Source of the DNA: Amycolatopsis deserti
GTDB taxonomy: Bacteria; Actinomycetota; Actinomycetes; Mycobacteriales; Pseudonocardiaceae
Length of the DNA: 64,000 nucleotides
Direction: 5' to 3'
NCBI RefSeq assembly: GCF_014653945.1
Contig: NZ_BNAU01000005.1
Coordinates: 124,001-188,000, forward strand
Shown here: positions 25,826-34,043 of the stretch, piece by piece
Layout: each line of letters opens with the position of its first letter
How positions within the stretch are numbered: the first letter of the stretch is position 1
Made by a program: the position numbers and the translations under genes
The notes under the pieces: model-generated
What the model saw: only the letters and a program-made list of their open reading frames with translations
What the model was told of the DNA's origin: nothing
Databases searched by the model: none

Positions 25826-26017
25826 TTACTCGACCGTGAACAGCGCATTCTTCGGACAAGCCGCGATCGCCCGCGAAACACGTTCTACTTCAGATTCGGG
25901 CACCGTGGAGGAGATGATGCGCAACTCCTCGTCCTCGTCCAGCTCGAACACGGCGGGCGCGAACCCGATGCACACCTCGTTCGCCTCGCACAGCGACCGG
26001 TCGACGGCGACCTCCAT
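25826..26017 (-). CDS. fdxD: 3Fe-4S ferredoxin (FdxD-like)
   Basis: 63 residues from the ATG at 26017, which has GGAGGAAA upstream. The Cys ligands are CEANEVC (residues 9 and 15) and the Cys of ACPKNA near residue 53, a pattern fitting a [3Fe-4S] P450-type ferredoxin. Family role: electron transfer to a cytochrome P450 or oxygenase, here probably in sterol side-chain oxidation. Position corresponds to Rv3503c. The longer open frame around it is not real. Confidence 0.9.
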   Translation of the reverse strand: MEVAVDRSLCEANEVCIGFAPAVFELDEDEELRIISSTVPESEVERVSRAIAACPKNALFTVE

Positions 26018-26050
26018 GGCTTTCCTCCTCGGCGGCAGAGCTGATAGAAA

Positions 26051-26064
26051 TAGAACGTGTTCTA
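26051..26064. promoter_or_regulatory. KstR operator, perfect match
   Basis: TAGAACGTGTTCTA is a complete 14-bp palindrome matching TnnAACnnGTTnnA at every fixed position. It lies between fdxD (minus) and fadE26 (plus), 34 and 58 nt from their starts, so one bound dimer could repress both arms. KstR is the TetR-type repressor of cholesterol degradation in actinobacteria. Confidence 0.8.
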
Positions 26065-26122
26065 GACTAGCGCCACGGACCGGTCTGCTTCCAGCAACGA
26101 CCGGGCGGGCCGGAGGTGACGC

Positions 26123-27304
26123 ATGCGGATCAGCTACACGCCCGACCAGGAGGAGCTGCGCGGCGAACTGCGCGACTACTTCGCCCGGCTGATGACCCCG
26201 GAGCGGCGCGAGGCGCTGGCCGGGGACGGCGGCGAGTACGGGGATGGCAAGGCATACAAGGAGATCGTGCGCGAGCTGGGCCGGGACGGGTGGCTCGCGA
26301 TCGGGTGGCCGGAGGAGTACGGCGGGCAGGCCCGGCGGATGCTCGACCAGCTGGTCTTCACCGACGAGGCGGCCGTGGCCGGGGTGCCGGTGCCGTTCCT
26401 GACGGTCAACACGATCGGGCCCACGATCATGCGGTTCGGCACCCCGGACCAGAAGGCGTTCTACCTGCCCCGCATCGCCGCCGGCGAGCTGCACTTCTCG
26501 ATCGGCTACTCCGAGCCGGAGGCCGGGACCGACCTGGCGTCGCTGCGCACCCGCGCGGTCCGCGACGGCGACTCCTACGTGATCACCGGCCAGAAGATGT
26601 GGACGAGCCTGATCGAGTACGCCGACTACGTGTGGCTGGCCGCACGCACCGATCCGGAGGCGAAACGGCACAAGGGGCTGAGCATCCTGGTGGTGCCGAC
26701 CGACGCGCCCGGGTTTTCCTGGACCAAGGTGCGCACCGTGGCCGGGCCCGGCACGAGCGCGACCTTCTACGACGGCGTGCGGGTGCCGGTGTCCAACCGG
26801 ATCGCCGACGAGAACGCCGGCTGGCCGCTGATCACCAATCAGCTGAACCACGAGCGGGTCGCGCTGACCTCGGCCGCGCCGATCATCTCCGCGCTGGACG
26901 AGGTGCGGAGGTGGGCGCGGGACACCAAGCAGCCGGACGGCAGCCGGGTCATCGACGCCGAGTGGGTCCGGATGCACCTGGCGCGCGTGCACGCCCACGC
27001 CGAGTACCTGAAGCTGCGCAACTGGCGGATCGCGTGGGCGGCCGGGTCGGACGAGCTGGGCGCGGCGGAGGCGTCGGCGACGAAGGTGTTCGGCACCGAG
27101 CTGGCGATCGAGGCGTACCGGCTGCTGATGGAGGTCGTCGGGCCGGGCGCGGTGGTGCGGTCCGGCTCCCCCGGCGCCGTGCTGCGCGGGCGGCTGGAAC
27201 GGGCGCACCGCTCGGCGCTGATCCTGACCTTCGGCGGCGGCACGAACGAGATCCAGCGCGACCTGATCGCCGCGACCGCCCTGTCCCTGCCCGTGACCCG
27301 CTGA
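26123..27304 (+). CDS. fadE26: Acyl-CoA dehydrogenase FadE26-like (ChsE4)
   Basis: 393 residues, starting MRISYTPDQEELRGELRDYFARLM, with GGAGG upstream of the ATG at 26123. Acyl-CoA dehydrogenase signatures are IGYSEPEAGTDLASLRTRAVRDGD and ITNQLNHERVAL, whose Glu matches the usual catalytic base, and the C-terminal FGGGTNEIQRDLIA. It pairs with the short dehydrogenase downstream. In sterol degraders such pairs form alpha2beta2 enzymes that desaturate the cholesterol side-chain CoA ester. Gene order fadE26-fadE27-fadD17 next to mce4 is as in M. tuberculosis. Confidence 0.88.
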   Translation: MRISYTPDQEELRGELRDYFARLMTPERREALAGDGGEYGDGKAYKEIVRELGRDGWLAIGWPEEYGGQARRMLDQLVFTDEAAVAGVPVPFLTVNTIGPTIMRFGTPDQKAFYLPRIAAGELHFSIGYSEPEAGTDLASLRTRAVRDGDSYVITGQKMWTSLIEYADYVWLAARTDPEAKRHKGLSILVVPTDAPGFSWTKVRTVAGPGTSATFYDGVRVPVSNRIADENAGWPLITNQLNHERVALTSAAPIISALDEVRRWARDTKQPDGSRVIDAEWVRMHLARVHAHAEYLKLRNWRIAWAAGSDELGAAEASATKVFGTELAIEAYRLLMEVVGPGAVVRSGSPGAVLRGRLERAHRSALILTFGGGTNEIQRDLIAATALSLPVTR

Positions 27305-27314
27305 GGAGGAACCC

Positions 27315-28361
27315 GTGGACTTCGCGCTGAGTGAGGACGTCACCGAGCTGGCCGCGCTCGTCCGGCGGATCCTGGCCGAGCGGGCGACGCCGAGCGCCCA
27401 CGGCTCGGGTGGGTTCGACCGGGCGGCCTGGGCTGAGCTGGCGCGGGCGGGGGTGATCGACGCGGCGCTGCCGGCCGCGGTCGGGGGCGGCGGACTCGGG
27501 CTGCTCGGGCAGTGCGCGGTGCTGACCGAGATCGGCCGGGCGGTCGCCGAGGTGCCGTATCTGCCGACCGTGGTGGCCGCGTCCGCGATCGCCGAGGCCG
27601 GCGACGGGCGGCTGATCGAGCAGTGGGTGGTGCCGGCGGTGCGCGGCCGGGCGGTGCTGGCCCTGGCGCTGCCGGACGCGGGCGCGCCGTGCGGGTTCAC
27701 GGCGGAACCGGACGGCAGCGGCTGGCGGGTCTCGGGCGTACAGACGGCGGTGCCGTTCGCCGCGTTCGCCGACGCGCTGGTCGTGCCCGCGCGGACCCCG
27801 GATGGCACCGCGGTGTTCGTGGTCGCGCCGGAGGGGGTGCAGCCGCAGAGCGTGGTCGATCACGCGGACGCCGGGCTGGTCGAGCTGGCCGGGGTGCCCG
27901 CGACGCGCTTGGCGATCTCCGACGCGTGGTTGCGCGAGCGGGCGACGGTCGGGTTGTGCGCGCAGCAGCTCGGGGTGCTGGAGAGCGCGTTGCACCGCAC
28001 GGCGGAGTACGCGCGCTCGCGGGAGCAGTTCGGGCACGCGATCGGGGCGTTCCAGGCGGTGCGGCAACGGCTCGCGGACGCCTACATCGACGTGGAGGCG
28101 GTGCGGCTGACGCTGTGGCAGGCGGCGTGGCGCCTGTCCGAGGGACTGCCGGCGGCGGAGGAGGTCGCGACGGCGAAGTACTGGGCCGCCGAGGCCGGGC
28201 ACCGCGTCGCGCACACCGCGGTTCACGTGCACGGCGGCGTCGGGATCGACACCGAGGGCCAGCTGCACCGGTACTTCGTGGCGGCCAAACGGCTCGAGTT
28301 CACCCTCGGCGGGGCCACCGCGCAGCTGCGCGTGCTGGGCGACCTGCTCGCGGCGTCATGA
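27315..28361 (+). CDS. fadE27: Acyl-CoA dehydrogenase FadE27-like (ChsE5)
   Basis: 348 residues from a GTG at 27315 with GAGGAGG upstream. The FAD-site region is AEYARSREQFGHAIGAFQAVRQRLADAYIDVEAVRL, and the C-terminus has the VHVHGGVGIDTEGQLHRYF segment. The usual catalytic Glu region is poorly conserved, as expected for the second subunit of heteromeric steroid dehydrogenases that supplies flavin contacts. The stop overlaps the fadD17 start. Confidence 0.86.
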   Translation: MDFALSEDVTELAALVRRILAERATPSAHGSGGFDRAAWAELARAGVIDAALPAAVGGGGLGLLGQCAVLTEIGRAVAEVPYLPTVVAASAIAEAGDGRLIEQWVVPAVRGRAVLALALPDAGAPCGFTAEPDGSGWRVSGVQTAVPFAAFADALVVPARTPDGTAVFVVAPEGVQPQSVVDHADAGLVELAGVPATRLAISDAWLRERATVGLCAQQLGVLESALHRTAEYARSREQFGHAIGAFQAVRQRLADAYIDVEAVRLTLWQAAWRLSEGLPAAEEVATAKYWAAEAGHRVAHTAVHVHGGVGIDTEGQLHRYFVAAKRLEFTLGGATAQLRVLGDLLAAS

Positions 28362-29887
28362 CGGTCACCGATCTGCTGCTGGCCCGCGCCGAGGACGACG
28401 GGCCGGGGTTGCGGTTCGAGGACGCGTCGTGGACGTGGCGGGAGCACGTGCAGCAGTGCGCGGACCACGCGGCGGTGTTGCGGTCGCTGCTCAACGGGCC
28501 GGTCCGGCACGTCGGGATCCTCGCGGACAACGTGCCGTCGTTCTCGTTCCTGCTCGGCGGATGCGCGTTCGCGGGGACGGTGCTGGTGGGGCTGAACCCG
28601 ACGCGGCGGGGCGCGGCGCTGGAGCGGGACATCCGGCTCGCGGACTGCCAGCTGGTGCTGACCGAGGGGCGGCACGCGCCGCTGCTGTCCGGTATCGACG
28701 TCCCGGTGCTGGACCTGGACGGGCCGGAGTGGGCGTCGTTGCTCGCCTCCTGCGCGGGGTCGGCCTTGTCGCCGGTGACCGCAACGCCCGCGGACCTGCT
28801 GATGCTCATCTTCACCTCCGGCACCAGCGGCGATCCGAAGGCGGTGCGGTGCACGCACGAGAAGATCGCCTTCCCCGGGCAGATGCTCGCTTCCCGGTTC
28901 GGCTTGTCCACATCGGACTGCGTGTACCTGTCGATGCCGATGTTCCACTCCAACGCGATCATGGCCGGCTGGTCGGTGGGGCTCGCGGCCGGGGCGACGC
29001 TGGCGATGCGGCGGCGGTTCTCGGCGTCGGGGTTCCTGCCGGACGTGCGGCGGTTCGGGGCCACCTACGCGAACTACGTGGGCAAGCCGCTGTCGTACGT
29101 GCTCGCGACGCCTGCGTTGCCGGATGATGCCGCCAACCCGCTGCGGATCGTGTACGGCAACGAGGGCGCGGAGGCGGATCTGGCCGAGTTCGGGCGGCGG
29201 TTCGGCTGCCACGTGGTCGACGCGTTCGGGTCGACCGAGGGCGGGATCGGCTTCGCCCGGACGCCGGACACGCCGCCGGGTTCGCTGGGCCGGCTGCCCG
29301 AAGGGGTCGCGGTGCTGGACCCGGAGACCGGCTCGGTGTGCCCGCCCGGCGTGGTCGGGGAGCTGGTGAACACCGCCGGTGCGGGGGCGTTCGCGGGCTA
29401 CTACAACAACCCCGAAGCGGACGCCGAGCGCCTGCGCAACGGGCGGTACCACACCGGCGACCTGGCGTACGTGGACGAAAACGGGTTCTGCTTCTTCGCC
29501 GGACGGCTCGGCGACTGGCTGCGCGTGGACGGCGAGAACCTGGGGACCGCGCCGATCGAGCGGATCCTGCTCCGGCACCCGGCGATCGCGGAGGCGGCGG
29601 TGTACGCCGTGCCGGACCCGGCGGTCGGTGACCAGGTGATGGCCGCGCTCGTGCTGTCGGGGCCGCTGTCGCCCGCGGAGTTCGGCTCGTTCCTGGCGGC
29701 GCAACCGGACCTCGGGCCGAAGCAGCTGCCCCGGTTCGTGCGCATCGTCTCGCAGCTGCCGCGGACCTCGACGTACAAGATCGTGAAGCGCAGGTTGGCC
29801 GCGGAGGGGACGGGCTGCGCGGATCCGATCTGGTCGCGGGAGGGCAAGGACTGCGTGTACACCCTGCGGCTGACGGTGCGGCCGTAG
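28358..29887 (+). CDS. fadD17: Steroid side-chain acyl-CoA synthetase FadD17-like
   Basis: 509 residues, starting MTVTDLLLARAEDDGPGLRFEDASWTWREH at an ATG inside the fadE27 stop. Adenylation motifs are IFTSGTSGDPKAVRCTHEK, FGSTEGGIGF and YHTGDLAYVDENGFCFFAGRLGDWLRVDGENL, and the terminal lysine region is TSTYKIVKRRL. FadD17 family members activate C24/C26 steroid carboxylates with CoA, which then feed the neighbouring FadE26/27. No signal or membrane segment. Confidence 0.87.
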   Translation: MTVTDLLLARAEDDGPGLRFEDASWTWREHVQQCADHAAVLRSLLNGPVRHVGILADNVPSFSFLLGGCAFAGTVLVGLNPTRRGAALERDIRLADCQLVLTEGRHAPLLSGIDVPVLDLDGPEWASLLASCAGSALSPVTATPADLLMLIFTSGTSGDPKAVRCTHEKIAFPGQMLASRFGLSTSDCVYLSMPMFHSNAIMAGWSVGLAAGATLAMRRRFSASGFLPDVRRFGATYANYVGKPLSYVLATPALPDDAANPLRIVYGNEGAEADLAEFGRRFGCHVVDAFGSTEGGIGFARTPDTPPGSLGRLPEGVAVLDPETGSVCPPGVVGELVNTAGAGAFAGYYNNPEADAERLRNGRYHTGDLAYVDENGFCFFAGRLGDWLRVDGENLGTAPIERILLRHPAIAEAAVYAVPDPAVGDQVMAALVLSGPLSPAEFGSFLAAQPDLGPKQLPRFVRIVSQLPRTSTYKIVKRRLAAEGTGCADPIWSREGKDCVYTLRLTVRP

Positions 29888-29897
29888 AGTGGCGGGC

Positions 29898-30227
29898 ATG
29901 GGCAAGGTGTACGCGCTGAACCTGTTCGACGTCGCCGACCGGGAGGAGTACCTGGCCTACGCGCGCCGGTCGGCCGCGGAGGTCGCCACCCACGGCGGCC
30001 GGGTCGTGGCGATGGGCAAGTTCCGGGACAGCGCCACCGGCGACATCGCCCCGCGGCAGGTGATGATCCTGGTGGAGTGGGACTCGCCGGAGGCGTTCGA
30101 GAGCTACCGGAGCGACCCGGCGCTGGCCGACCTGCACCCCCACCGGGAGAACGGCACGTCCTCCTACATCTGGCACCTGTTCGACCACCTGGACGACCTA
30201 CGACCGATCCTGAAGGCGGCGGACTAG
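29898..30227 (+). CDS. DUF1330 family protein
   Basis: 109 residues from the ATG at 29898; an in-frame GTG at 29889 would add three residues. The sequence MGKVYALNLFDVADREEYLAYARRSAAEVATHGGRVVAMGKF followed by MILVEWDSPEAFESYRSDPALADLHPHRENG is typical of DUF1330, a small ferredoxin-like dimeric fold. It lies just after fadD17 and is probably the last gene of the KstR-controlled plus-strand operon. Function unknown. Confidence 0.8.
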   Translation: MGKVYALNLFDVADREEYLAYARRSAAEVATHGGRVVAMGKFRDSATGDIAPRQVMILVEWDSPEAFESYRSDPALADLHPHRENGTSSYIWHLFDHLDDLRPILKAAD

Positions 30228-30733
30228 GCGCGCAGCTTCACGGCCAGGCGCGGCGGCCGTCGGCCACCCCGGGGCACCCCTGCCACGTTGCGGCGCCCGC
30301 CGGGCAAGGCGCGCCCCGCTGGCGCCACCGGGCGCCCACCAACTACCGAACAATCCCCCGATCACCCTGGGCGCCACGCGGCGCCCCCCAGCGCCACCCC
30401 ACGCGAGCCCCGACCACCCCGGGCCCGACACCCACCGGGGCCACCTCCCGCGGCCCCCAACCACCCCGAGCGCCACCCCGGCGCCCAGCACCCACCGGGG
30501 CCATCCTGCGCGGCCCCTCACCCCAGCGCCACCCAGCACCCCACTCAGTCGCCCGCCCAAGGCCCCAATCACCCCGAGCGCCATCCGGCACCCAGCACTC
30601 GCCGCGGAAACCCGCGGGCATCCCGTCCCCGATCCCCGGAGCGAAACCAGCCGCGCCACCGGCGCCGCCCGCGCCCACCTCCGGGCACCAGCCACCGCCA
30701 GGACCGCGGGCCGCCCGGCTTCTGCCGGCGGCT
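30228..30733. repeat. Low-complexity C-rich spacer with degenerate repeats
   Basis: About 500 bases without a convincing gene, between two converging genes. The plus strand is extremely C-rich and made of degenerate copies of words such as CACCCCGAGCGCCA and CACCCACCGGGGCCA. Open frames exist in several frames on both strands only because stop codons are rare in such DNA; none has a ribosome site or a known domain. Confidence 0.6.
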
Positions 30734-33700
30734 TCAGAACCTCACGTTGATCGGACGCAGCCGCCGGGGGCCGGTGTCCGGCCGGGCGGGCGGCGGGCCG
30801 AGCACGATGCGCGCGTTGGCGACGAACGCCCCCTCCGGCGAGGCCATCACCGGGTCCAGCGTCAGCGCCCGCACCTCCGGGTGGTCCTCCGCCAGCGCCG
30901 CCACCCGCAGCACCATGTCCTGCAGCGCGGCCAGGTCCGCCGGCTCGTCACCGCGGTACCCGGTCAGCAGCGGGGCGCTCTTGGGCTCCCGGATGAGCGT
31001 CGCGGCGTCCACGTCGGTCAGGGGCACCGCCCGGTACGCCCGGTCCCCCAGCAGCGTGCTCACCAGCCCGGACAGCCCGAACGACACCAGGCTGCCGAAC
31101 GACGGGTCGTCCTGCAGCCCGATCAGGCACGAAATGCCCTTCGGCGCCATCTTCTGCACGTAGACGTCCCGCTCGCCGGACACCTCGCTCAGGTCCTCGT
31201 ACCCACGCCGCACCGCGTCGGCCGAGGCCAGGTCGAGCCGCACGCCCGCGAGGTCCGGCCGTCCGCGCAACCGCTCGTCCACGGCCTTCACCGTCACCGG
31301 GTAGCCCAGCTCCTCGGCCGCCTCGACCGCGCCCTCGGCGCTGGACACCATCCGGAACGGCACCACGTCGATCCCGTAGCACCCGAGTAGCCGCACGATG
31401 TCGGCGTCCTCGAGCACCACGTTCTTGTCGCCACCGGCGAGGATGTCGCGCACGACCTGCTCCGCCTGTTCGACGTGCAGGCCGTCGGGGCGGATCAGCG
31501 TGCCCTGCGGCCGCTGCCGCCACGCCGCGTACCGCACGACCTTCGCCAGCGCGTTCACCGCCCGCTCGGGGCTCGGGTAGGACGGGATCGACCCGCGGCC
31601 GGGGGCGCCGTCCGGGCCGGGCACGGCCAGCTCGGCCGGCACACCCTCCGCGGCGAGGAACGTCGAGACGATCGGTTTGCTCTGGTCCAGCTCCTGCGCC
31701 GCCTCACGCAGCGCCCGCGCGTAGGTGCTGCCCGGGATCGACAGCGGCGGCACGAACACCGCGACCAGCGCGTCGGTCTCCGGGTTGTTCAGCGCCTCCC
31801 GCACCGCGGCGGCGAAGTCGTCCGGACCGGCCTGCGGCCCGACGTCGACCGGGTCGAACGCCAGCCGAAGCCCCTGCGCGCGGGCGGTGTCGGCGGCGAG
31901 CAGGCCGATCGCGCTGGAGTTGCCGACGATCCCGATCCGCGGGCCGGCGGGCAGCGGCTGGTGCGCGAACACCAGCGCGGTGTCGAACAGCTGCGCCAGC
32001 GTCTCCACCCGCACCACACCGGCCTGCTCGAACAGCGCCTGCACGCTCGACTCGTCGACCTCGGCCGACGTCGCGGCCAGCTGCGGGCGGACCGCGTGCC
32101 GCCCGGACTTCACCGCGACGATCGGTTTGCTCCGGCCCAGCCGCCGCGCCAGCCGCGCGAACTTGCGCGGGTTGCCGAACGATTCCAGGTAGAGCAGCAC
32201 GAGGTCGGTGTTGGAGTCGGTTTCCCAGTACTGCAGCAGGTCGTTGCCCGAGACGTCAGCGCGGTTGCCCGCGGAGACGAACGTCGACAGGCCCAGGCCG
32301 CGCGCCTCCGCGTCAGCGAGGATCGCGGTGCCCAGCGCGCCGGACTGGCAGAAGAACCCGGCGCGGCCGCGTTTGGGCAGACGCGGGGCGAGGGTGGCGT
32401 TGAGCCGCACGGCCGGGTCGGTGTTGAGCACGCCGAGGGCGTTCGGGCCGACCACGCGCATGCCGTGCGCGCGTGCCTCGCCGACCAGGCGCAGCTCGGC
32501 GTGCAGGCCGTGCGGTCCGGCCTCGCCGAACCCGGCGGTGACGATGAGCAACGTCTTGACGCCCTTGGCAAGGGCACCGTCCAAGACGGACTCGACCTGG
32601 TCGGCGGGAACCGCGACCACCGCGAGGTCCACCGGATCCGGGATGTCCACAACGGACGGATAGGCGCGCACCCCGCGCACCGAGCGGTGCTCCGGGTTGA
32701 CCGGGTACACGGTGCCCGCGAAGTCCGCGGCGAGCAGGTTCGACAGGACCGAGTAGCCTACCTTGGTGGGGTCGGCGGAGGCCCCGATCACGGCCACCGA
32801 GCGCGGGTGCAGCAGGTTGAAGACGCTGCGCGCCTCGGCGGCCTGTTCCCGCGCCCGGGCCACCGCGAGGGACTCCTCGGTGGGGTCGATGTCGAACTCC
32901 AGGTGCAGCACGCCCTCCTCGATGGCGCGGCTGACCTGGTATCCGGCGTCGCGGAAGACGCGCACCATGGCGGCGTTCTCGGCGAGGACCTCGGCGACGA
33001 ACCGGCGCAGGCCGCTCTCGGAGGCAGCCGCGGCCAGGTGTTCCAGCAGGATCGACCCGACGCCGCGCCCCTGGTGGGCGTCGTCGACGACGAACGCCAC
33101 CTCGGCCGACGGCCCGTGCCCGAGCCGCTCGTACCGCCCCACGGCGATGATGTCGTCACCGAGCAGGGCGACGAACGCGACGCGGTCGTGGTGGTCCACG
33201 ACGGAGAACCGCTCGAGATCCCGCTGCGGGATCCGCGGGTAGGCGCCGAAGTAGCGCAGGTACCGGGTGCGCTCGGAAAGCTTGCCGTGGAAGGCGACGA
33301 GGGCGTCGGCGTCACTGGGAACGATGGGTCGCAAGTGGACGGTGCCGCCGTCGCTGAGCAGAACGTCGGCCTCCCAGTGGCGGGGGTAGTCGTAGGGATC
33401 GCGGGGCCCATGCCGGTCACGGTTGGGGCCACCGGCCTCAGCGGCACCCCGCTCCGTGCCACCACGGGCAACGCCACTGGGCTCAACGGCACCCCGCTCC
33501 GCGCCACCACGCGCAGCGCCACCGGACTCAACGGCACCGCCCTCGGCGGGACCGGGCTCGCCCGGCTGCTTCCGATCGCCGCCACCGCCGGTGGCGCCTC
33601 CCTGGTTCCGGCCCGCGCCACTCGCCCGGTCCTGATCACCGCTCCGCTCAGCGCCACTCACCCGGTCCTGACCGGCGCGGCGAGGGCCATCGCCGGCAGC

Positions 33701-34015
33701 CTCGCTGCCGTCCGCGCCGCCTGCCCAGTTCCGGTCACTGCTGCCGGCCGGGTTCGGATCGCCGCCAGGCTGCCCCGGGCCGCCGCCGGCAGCCTCGTTC
33801 AGCTCCGCACCGTGTCCCTGGCCCCGGTCACCGCCGGGCCCCTGCTCGCGGCTCGCACCGGAAACCGCGCCAAGGTCCACCCCGAGGTTCTCCCCCGCAC
33901 CGGCGCCACCGCCCTGGCCCCCGTCGGCCGGGGCGCGGTACCCGCCGTCCTGCCCTGGAGCTGTCCCGCCGGGTTCGTCCTCGTGCGCCCCGCCGGGCGT
34001 GTCGGTCCTGCTCAT
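30734..34015 (-). CDS. GNAT lysine acetyltransferase fused to acyl-CoA synthetase-like (NDP-forming) domains, Pat type
   Basis: 1093 residues. Residues 1-205 are a disordered Gly/Ala/Glu/Arg-rich stretch with short repeats (ARGGAERGAVEPSG, ARGGTERGAAEAGG). A GNAT domain follows (ADVLLSDGGTVHLRPIVPSDADAL to VDDAHQGRGVGSILLEHL, the acetyl-CoA loop), then a CoA-binding domain (PRSVAVIGASADPTKVGYSVLSNLL), a succinyl-CoA-ligase-like domain (CQSGALGTAILADAEARGLG) and an ATP-grasp domain (GYPVTVKAVDERLRGRPDLAGVRLDL). In streptomycetes proteins with GNAT in front acetylate acetyl-CoA synthetase. It is 28 nt downstream of an AcuC-type deacetylase. The N-terminal 200 residues are unusually long. Confidence 0.88.
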   Translation of the reverse strand: MSRTDTPGGAHEDEPGGTAPGQDGGYRAPADGGQGGGAGAGENLGVDLGAVSGASREQGPGGDRGQGHGAELNEAAGGGPGQPGGDPNPAGSSDRNWAGGADGSEAAGDGPRRAGQDRVSGAERSGDQDRASGAGRNQGGATGGGGDRKQPGEPGPAEGGAVESGGAARGGAERGAVEPSGVARGGTERGAAEAGGPNRDRHGPRDPYDYPRHWEADVLLSDGGTVHLRPIVPSDADALVAFHGKLSERTRYLRYFGAYPRIPQRDLERFSVVDHHDRVAFVALLGDDIIAVGRYERLGHGPSAEVAFVVDDAHQGRGVGSILLEHLAAAASESGLRRFVAEVLAENAAMVRVFRDAGYQVSRAIEEGVLHLEFDIDPTEESLAVARAREQAAEARSVFNLLHPRSVAVIGASADPTKVGYSVLSNLLAADFAGTVYPVNPEHRSVRGVRAYPSVVDIPDPVDLAVVAVPADQVESVLDGALAKGVKTLLIVTAGFGEAGPHGLHAELRLVGEARAHGMRVVGPNALGVLNTDPAVRLNATLAPRLPKRGRAGFFCQSGALGTAILADAEARGLGLSTFVSAGNRADVSGNDLLQYWETDSNTDLVLLYLESFGNPRKFARLARRLGRSKPIVAVKSGRHAVRPQLAATSAEVDESSVQALFEQAGVVRVETLAQLFDTALVFAHQPLPAGPRIGIVGNSSAIGLLAADTARAQGLRLAFDPVDVGPQAGPDDFAAAVREALNNPETDALVAVFVPPLSIPGSTYARALREAAQELDQSKPIVSTFLAAEGVPAELAVPGPDGAPGRGSIPSYPSPERAVNALAKVVRYAAWRQRPQGTLIRPDGLHVEQAEQVVRDILAGGDKNVVLEDADIVRLLGCYGIDVVPFRMVSSAEGAVEAAEELGYPVTVKAVDERLRGRPDLAGVRLDLASADAVRRGYEDLSEVSGERDVYVQKMAPKGISCLIGLQDDPSFGSLVSFGLSGLVSTLLGDRAYRAVPLTDVDAATLIREPKSAPLLTGYRGDEPADLAALQDMVLRVAALAEDHPEVRALTLDPVMASPEGAFVANARIVLGPPPARPDTGPRRLRPINVRF

Positions 34016-34043
34016 CTCACGTCGATTCCTCGGATCGGTGGGG

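Noticed and set aside
30198-30695. Open frames in the C-rich spacer
   Set aside because: Several frames on both strands are open at once because stops are rare in this DNA. The products are low-complexity with no start signal.
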